Assembly (NCBI GenBank): GCA_019348265.1 | Contig: JAHWJV010000083.1 | Coordinates: 1-10,372, forward strand | Length of the DNA stretch: 10,372 bases | Direction of reading: 5' to 3' | Source of the DNA: Gemmatimonadota bacterium | GTDB taxonomy: Bacteria > Gemmatimonadota > Gemmatimonadetes > Longimicrobiales > Longimicrobiaceae | Shown: positions 7,503-10,372 of the stretch, one piece after another | How positions within the stretch are numbered: the first letter of the stretch is position 1 | Layout: every line of letters starts with the position of its first letter | Position numbers and translations under genes: made by a program | Notes under the pieces: model-generated | Databases searched by the model: none | Told to the model about the DNA's origin: nothing | Seen by the model: only the letters and a program-made list of their open reading frames with translations

Positions 7503-8603
7503 ATGCTCAAACTCGGCATCGTAGGTCTTCCCAACGTCGGCAAGTCGACGCTCTTCAACGCGCTCACCGCGGCCGGCGCGGACGCGGCGAACTATCCCTT
7601 CTGCACCGTCGAGCCGAACGTCGGAATGGTGGAGGTGCCGGACCGGCGCATCGACCTGCTCACCGAGAAGGTGCAGCCGCAGCGGACCGTGCGCGCGGCG
7701 GTGCAGTTCGTCGACATCGCGGGGCTCGTGAAGGGGGCCTCAGAGGGGGAGGGGCTGGGGAACCAGTTCCTCACCAACATCCGCGAGACGGATGCGGTGG
7801 TGCACGTGGTCCGCTGTTTCGACGATCCTGACGTGGTGCACGTGATGGGATCCGTAGACCCGGTGCGCGACCGGGACGTGATCGACCTCGAGCTCGCTCT
7901 GGCAGACCTCGGGGTGGTTGAGAAGCGGCTGGAGCGCGTCCGCAAATCCGCGCGCACCGGCGACAAGGAGGCGGTGCTGGAGCTCGGCGTCCTCGAGCGC
8001 CTTCAGGAAGCACTCTCCCGCGGTGAGGCGGCGCGCGCCGTCCAGGTGAACGAGGAGGAGGATCGCGTGATGCGCTCCTTCAACCTGCTCACCGCCAAGC
8101 CGGTTCTGTACCTCGCCAACGTCGCGGAGAGTGACCTTCCGGAGGGCGACAACGATCACGTGCGCGCGCTTCGCGCCGCGGTCGAGGAGAGCGGCGAAAC
8201 GGCGCACGTGATCCCCGTGTCGAGCCGGATCGAGTCGGAGCTGTCGGAATTGCCTCCCGAGGAGCGCGGCGAGTTCCTATCCAGCCTCGGACTGACGGAG
8301 CCGGGCCTCCACACCCTCATCCGCGAGGGGTACCGCCTGCTCGGCCTGCAGACCTACTTCACCGCGGGCGAAAAGGAAGTTCGAGCCTGGACGATACCCA
8401 TCGGCGCCAGGGCGCCCGAGGCCGCGGGCGTGATCCATAGCGACTTCGAGCGCGGCTTCATCCGCGCCGAGACGGTCGCCTATGACGACTTCGCCCGTCT
8501 CGGCAGCGTGAAGGCCGCGCGGGATCAGGGGCTGATGCGCTCAGAAGGGAAGGAGTACGTGGTGAAGGACGGGGATATCCTTTTATTCCGCTTCAATGTG
8601 TAG
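7503..8603 (+). CDS. ychF: Redox/translation-associated OBG-like ATPase YchF
   Basis: YchF is a universally conserved P-loop ATPase of the OBG family that associates with ribosomes and affects stress responses. The 366 residues begin with the canonical MLKLGIVGLPNVGKST, with the Walker A loop at residues 8-16. The DIAGLVKGASEGEGLGNQF switch segment follows. The fourth nucleotide motif reads NVAE at 206-209 instead of NKxD, the reason this family prefers ATP to GTP. A helical insert lies in the middle and a TGS domain at the C-terminus (about 280-366). The ATG at 7503 is chosen because it matches the family N-terminus. An in-frame GTG at 7413 would add 30 residues translated from the octamer hairpin and is not credible. 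No clear Shine-Dalgarno precedes 7503, and no clear terminator follows the stop. Confidence 0.97.
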   Translation: MLKLGIVGLPNVGKSTLFNALTAAGADAANYPFCTVEPNVGMVEVPDRRIDLLTEKVQPQRTVRAAVQFVDIAGLVKGASEGEGLGNQFLTNIRETDAVVHVVRCFDDPDVVHVMGSVDPVRDRDVIDLELALADLGVVEKRLERVRKSARTGDKEAVLELGVLERLQEALSRGEAARAVQVNEEEDRVMRSFNLLTAKPVLYLANVAESDLPEGDNDHVRALRAAVEESGETAHVIPVSSRIESELSELPPEERGEFLSSLGLTEPGLHTLIREGYRLLGLQTYFTAGEKEVRAWTIPIGARAPEAAGVIHSDFERGFIRAETVAYDDFARLGSVKAARDQGLMRSEGKEYVVKDGDILLFRFNV

Positions 8604-8634
8604 CGCGATTCCTAAACTGTCCCCTTCGCAGCGC

Positions 8635-8826
8635 CTACCGGAGGGGTGTGTCCGGATTGGGTCCGGCGAGCGTTTTTACCCCGCGAGGGGCGGCCCGGCA
8701 GACGCCCACATACCCGATATGCCTATTGTCGGGTTTGTCGGATTTGTCAGATATGTATAGAGAGTTTTGTACCTTCAGTCCCGCCTCTTCGATAATCTTG
8801 CTCCATGCCTTCGGCTTCCGACCCAT
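8635..8826 (-). pseudogene. 63-aa remnant, probably the truncated N-terminus of a larger gene
   Basis: The frame opens with ATG at 8826, one base after the stop of the upstream RHH gene on the same strand (TGACATG). Such tight coupling suggests a genuine start. The first 19 residues (MGRKPKAWSKIIEEAGLKV) look like a real, charged, helical N-terminus. After about 8770 the translation turns into repeat-derived SDKSDKPDN and then low-quality proline/arginine sequence, ending at 8635. The simplest reading is that a longer gene was cut here and joined to unrelated repeat-bearing DNA. The opening residues remind me of the N-terminal region of tyrosine recombinases from related bacteria, but this is memory only and was not checked. 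It could instead be a short intact orphan gene. Confidence 0.35.
8726..8752. repeat. Three tandem 9-bp repeats TTGTCRGRT
   Basis: TTGTCGGGT, TTGTCGGAT and TTGTCAGAT follow each other without gaps, with an ATGT fragment after them. On the minus strand they read as SDKSDKPDN. CCCGA at 8713-8717 and TCGGG at 8729-8733 also form a small inverted repeat overlapping the array. The array sits at the point where the upstream coding-like signal is lost. Confidence 0.7.
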
Positions 8827-8827
8827 G

Positions 8828-8980
8828 TCACCCTGCCTGCTTGTTTAGTCGCGCCAGATGAAGCTTGATCGCGTCCACGACGATCCAGGCGATGGGCACG
8901 CCCCGTCGCTCGGACATGACCTTTAGGTCCCGGTAGAGGTCGGCCGGAATCCGCACTCCGAGTTGCTGTGTGTCCGCCAT
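8828..8980 (-). CDS. Ribbon-helix-helix (CopG/Arc-like) DNA-binding protein
   Basis: This 50-residue protein has the layout of a minimal RHH repressor. A short beta strand LGVRIP (residues 7-12) leads into helix A (ADLYRDLKVMSERR, 13-26), a turn GVP, and helix B (IAWIVVDAIKLHLARL, 30-45). RHH proteins dimerise through the strand and insert it in the DNA major groove. They commonly act as antitoxins, plasmid or phage copy-control repressors, or accessory proteins for recombinases. The ATG at 8980 is preceded by only a weak GGACGG site. A GATAG-rich cluster lies 17-40 bp upstream and may be its own operator. The next frame on this strand starts 1 nt after its stop. No toxin gene is visible next to it. 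The RHH assignment rests on pattern, not on a search. Confidence 0.75.
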   Translation of the reverse strand: MADTQQLGVRIPADLYRDLKVMSERRGVPIAWIVVDAIKLHLARLNKQAG

Positions 8981-8996
8981 ACAATCACCGTCCGTT

Positions 8997-9020
8997 GATA
9001 GTGAACGTGCTATCGCTATC
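8997..9020. promoter_or_regulatory. GATAG operator-like cluster
   Basis: GATAG (8997-9001) faces two copies of its complement CTATC (9010-9014 and 9016-9020). On the minus strand this reads GATAGCGATAG, spacer, CTATC. It lies just downstream of the predicted minus-strand -10 box and 17 bp before the RHH start codon. Short direct and inverted copies of a 4-6 bp word are typical RHH binding sites, so autorepression by the 8828-8980 product is the natural hypothesis. Confidence 0.5.
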
Positions 9021-9023
9021 TCT

Positions 9024-9052
9024 ACTGTACGAGCCCGTTAGTGCAGGCGCAA
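9024..9052 (-). promoter_or_regulatory. Candidate promoter for the minus-strand RHH gene
   Basis: On the minus strand TTGCGC (plus positions 9047-9052) and TACAGT (9024-9029) are 17 bp apart. The -35 matches 3 of 6 consensus bases and the -10 matches 4 of 6. Transcription would begin near 9017, inside the GATAG cluster, and reach the ATG at 8980 after about 37 nt. Confidence 0.45.
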
Positions 9053-9057
9053 CGCGG

Positions 9058-9086
9058 TTGACAACAGTTCGACGCGGAGCAATATT
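9058..9086 (+). promoter_or_regulatory. Candidate plus-strand promoter, divergent from the RHH promoter
   Basis: A perfect TTGACA (9058-9063) is followed after 17 bp by AATATT (9081-9086), which matches the -10 consensus at 4 of 6 positions including the key second A and last T. The start site would be near 9093-9094. Its -35 box lies only 5 bp from the -35 of the minus-strand promoter, so the two form a compact divergent pair. Confidence 0.6.
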
Positions 9087-9093
9087 GCTACCA

Positions 9094-9218
9094 TAGCGCG
9101 GTGGAAACGGCTCCTGCCCGGAGTCCCGCTGCAGCGTCGAACAACCGATGGCGGCTCGTCCGCCGGGGACGTGACTGAGGGGCTACTACCGCGCGATCGC
9201 GCGGTAGTAGCCCCTTTT
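9094..9218 (+). ncRNA. Predicted terminated leader or small RNA, about 125 nt
   Basis: A promoter at 9058-9086 and a strong terminator at 9179-9218 bracket about 125 nt with no convincing coding content. The predicted RNA can form GGCGG/CCGCC (9150-9154 with 9160-9164) or the overlapping, mutually exclusive CGTCC/GGACG (9157-9161 with 9167-9171). Near its 5' end, 9096-9104 can pair with 9186-9194 in the left arm of the terminator over 9 bp with one wobble, which would act as an antiterminator. It is either a free-standing small RNA or an attenuator leader for the RHH-primase genes. No known RNA family was recognised and it is not tRNA-like. Confidence 0.45.
9179..9218 (+). terminator. Intrinsic terminator on a perfect 36-nt palindrome
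   Basis: Positions 9179-9214 are a perfect palindrome (16-bp stem, GATC loop, arms beginning GGGGCTACTACC) followed by TTTT and, after CG, TTT. This is a textbook intrinsic terminator on the plus strand; the minus strand lacks a T run after the stem. It ends only 11 nt before the Shine-Dalgarno at 9229-9234, leaving no room for another promoter, so the downstream genes seem to depend on read-through. Confidence 0.85.
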
Positions 9219-9228
9219 CGTTTACACC

Positions 9229-9234
9229 AGGGAG
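9229..9234 (+). promoter_or_regulatory. Shine-Dalgarno for the plus-strand RHH gene
   Basis: AGGGAG lies 5 nt before the GTG at 9240. It selects that start over the in-frame GTG at 9171, which would place coding sequence across the terminator stem. Confidence 0.65.
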
Positions 9235-9239
9235 CGACC

Positions 9240-9419
9240 GTGCCCAACACTTACGGGCCCCACCACACCGAACGCCTGGCTGTCCGGGTGACGCCCGAGG
9301 ACCGCCGGCTTCTGGAGGCCGCAGCCAGGACCGCGCAGCTCTCCCTCAGCGATCTCATCCGAAGAGCGCTGGACGCCGCCGCGACGGCAACGCTGGAGGC
9401 GGTGCGTGCCGACCGCTAG
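9240..9419 (+). CDS. Second small ribbon-helix-helix protein
   Basis: The 59-residue product (GTG start, MPNTYGPHH...) has an RHH pattern. The strand RLAVRVT (residues 12-18) leads into helix A (PEDRRLLEAAARTAQ), then LSLS and helix B (DLIRRALDAAATATLEAV). It resembles CopG, DUF1778 or mobilization-accessory regulators in layout. It is a likely DNA-binding dimer and could regulate the divergent control region just upstream. Its last 14 nt overlap the start of the primase-like gene, so the two are probably translated together, as in compact replication modules of plasmids, phage satellites or integrative elements. A terminator stands directly upstream, so expression would need read-through or antitermination. 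The fold assignment is by pattern only, and which of the two RHH proteins acts as repressor is unknown. Confidence 0.7.
   Translation: MPNTYGPHHTERLAVRVTPEDRRLLEAAARTAQLSLSDLIRRALDAAATATLEAVRADR
9395..9399 (+). promoter_or_regulatory. Shine-Dalgarno for the primase-like gene
   Basis: GGAGG lies inside the RHH gene, 6 nt before a GTG at 9406. It identifies the original start of the broken primase-like gene, 14 nt before the end of the RHH frame. Confidence 0.6.
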
Positions 9420-10372
9420 CCGTAGTCTGCTCCCGAACCCTGCGGCGCTGATCGAGGGGAGCGCGAGATCGCGCCCGACGTAGCCGAGGCGCGCGGATAT
9501 CGTACGGTCACGACGAAGGCGGACCTGATTCGGCTCGGCTTTAGTTCCTCCCAGAGCAACGTCCCCACGCTTCTGGTGCCGGTGTACGGCGTAGACGGCG
9601 AGATAAAGACGTACCAGCATCGGCCCGATCAGCCGCGCGTTACCAGAGGCAAGGCACTGAAGTACGAGACGCCCGCCCGCTCTGGCATGTGCCTGGACGT
9701 GCCTCGCCCCATCCGGCACCAGCTCGCCGACCCGAGCGTGTCGCTCTTCATCACCGAGGGTGCTAGGAAGGCCGACGCGGCCGTATCGCTCGGACTCTGC
9801 TGCATCGCACTGTTGGGGGTCTGGAACTGGCGGGGAGCAATGAGCACGGAGGGTTGACGGCTCTGGCCGATTGGGAGTCCGTTGCCTTGAACGAGCGTCG
9901 GGTCTACATCGTATTTGACTCCGACGTGATGGAGAAGTCAGCGGTGTACGGGGCGCTCGCCCGGCTGAAATTGTTGCTCGAGGCTCGGCGGGCGACGGTC
10001 CTCGTCGTCTACCTGCCTGCCGGCGACGGCGCGGCGAAGACGGGATTGGACGACTATATCGCGGCGGGGCACTCCGTCGACGACCTTCTCTCGTACGCCG
10101 CGCCGGAGTTGCGCCGCCCACCGCAGGACGCCCGTGCCTCCCCTTACTCCGCCAACGGTCGCGGCATCGTCTGGAACAAACCGACGTCCGATGGCTCCGT
10201 GCCGGTTCCGCTCGCCAATTTCGACGCCCGCATCACGGCGGACATTATCGCTGACGACGGCGTCGAGGCGACGCGCACTTTCCAGATGGAAGCGACGCTG
10301 AAGGGTCAGACCGCCCGATTCAATGTCCCTGCCTCGCGATTCGCGGCGATGAGCTGGCCGGTCGAGAACCTC
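9406..10372 (+). pseudogene. Primase-like (TOPRIM/DUF3854-style) gene with two frameshifts, running off the window
   Basis: Three consecutive pieces read as one protein. Piece one is 9406-9465 (GTG start, ...LLPNPAALIEGSA). Piece two is 9468-9833 (IAPDVAEARGY...GVWNWR). Piece three is 9836-10372 (SNEHGGLTALADWE..., open to the edge). The first break fits a 2-nt duplication, GAGA at 9465-9468: removing one GA restores SAIAPDVAEARGY. The second fits loss of one G in the GGGG run at 9832-9835, restoring WNWRG-SNEHGG. A TOPRIM-like fold is suggested by the Glu in FITEGARKADAAV (piece two) and the DxD in VYIVFDSDV (piece three), then GLDDYIAAG. The region after about 10130 may begin a DUF927-like helicase-associated domain. 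Such proteins prime or initiate replication of phages, plasmids and integrative elements. The second break separates the Glu from the DxD, so the gene should be dead unless the breaks are sequencing errors. A short frame from GTG 9576 to 9857 is only piece two. Confidence 0.75.

Larger units (their letters stand above)
8604..10372. mobile_element. Probable decaying integrated element, right end outside the window
   Basis: Beyond ychF, dense housekeeping genes give way to two short RHH genes, a truncated frame, AT-richer repeat-bearing DNA, a divergent control region and a broken replication-type gene. Together these resemble the regulator-primase end of a phage satellite, plasmid or integrative element. 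No transposase, intact integrase or pair of flanking attachment repeats is visible, so the left boundary near 8604 is only inferred from the change in content. Confidence 0.45.

Noticed and set aside
8621..8646. Possible ychF terminator hairpin CCCCTTC/GGAGGGG
   Set aside because: The stem is only 7 bp with a wobble and a 12-nt loop, and no T run follows.
8679..8690. CCCC-GCGA-GGGG mini-hairpin near a TTTTT run
   Set aside because: The T run precedes the stem on the plus strand and the minus strand has no T run after it, so it does not fit a terminator. A 4-bp stem is expected by chance here.
9094..9178. tRNA or tmRNA in the leader
   Set aside because: There is no T-arm consensus, anticodon arm or CCA-type end; the GTCGAAC at 9135-9141 does not sit in a paired arm.
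9171..9239. Upstream in-frame GTG extension of the second RHH gene
   Set aside because: It would put codons through the terminator stem and ignores the good Shine-Dalgarno before GTG 9240.
9038..9250. 70-codon minus-strand frame through the control region
   Set aside because: It crosses the promoters and the palindromic terminator, has no ribosome binding site and shows no protein-like pattern.
8828..9419. Toxin-antitoxin module from the RHH genes
   Set aside because: Both are antitoxin-like in fold, but neither has a recognisable toxin neighbour. The partners are a truncated frame and a primase-like gene.
9222..10121. 299-codon minus-strand frame opposite the second RHH gene and the broken primase
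   Set aside because: The plus strand has family-like motifs in three joined pieces, whereas this frame is Arg/Pro-rich with no pattern. It survives only because the sequence is GC-rich.

Overview
This window is GC-rich bacterial chromosome. A conserved housekeeping block fills about 1-8603 and an accessory, decaying mobile-element-like segment fills 8604 to the right edge. The gene content and high GC fit a Gemmatimonadota-like lineage, possibly Longimicrobia. That placement is an impression from protein style and repeats and was not tested by any search.

Layout. 70-2917 holds two tightly coupled M16 zinc-peptidase family genes: an exported catalytic subunit, then a lipoprotein partner that lacks the zinc site. 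A strong sigma70-type promoter (2933-2961) then opens prs (PRPP synthetase), followed by the ribosomal protein L25/Ctc gene, pth (peptidyl-tRNA hydrolase, start overlapping the L25 stop by 1 nt), hppA (K+-dependent membrane pyrophosphatase) and ychF (OBG-like ATPase). prs, rplY, pth and ychF are neighbours in many bacteria; here hppA sits between pth and ychF. The hppA-ychF gap carries a hairpin built from 8-bp units (7403-7484). The cluster links nucleotide precursor supply (prs, which feeds PPi-producing reactions), PPi-driven ion pumping (hppA) and translation (L25, Pth, YchF).

Accessory segment. After ychF come a minus-strand gene pair: a 50-aa ribbon-helix-helix (RHH) protein and a 63-aa remnant starting 1 nt after it. 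A divergent control region (8981-9239) follows. It has back-to-back promoters, a GATAG operator-like cluster, and a perfect 36-nt palindrome with a T run placed just upstream of the ribosome binding site of a second, plus-strand RHH gene (9240-9419). That gene overlaps the start of a primase-like gene (TOPRIM/DUF3854 style) that is broken by two frameshifts and runs off the window. The promoter, leader and terminator together look like an attenuator or a small RNA gene, and they are the least ordinary part of the window.
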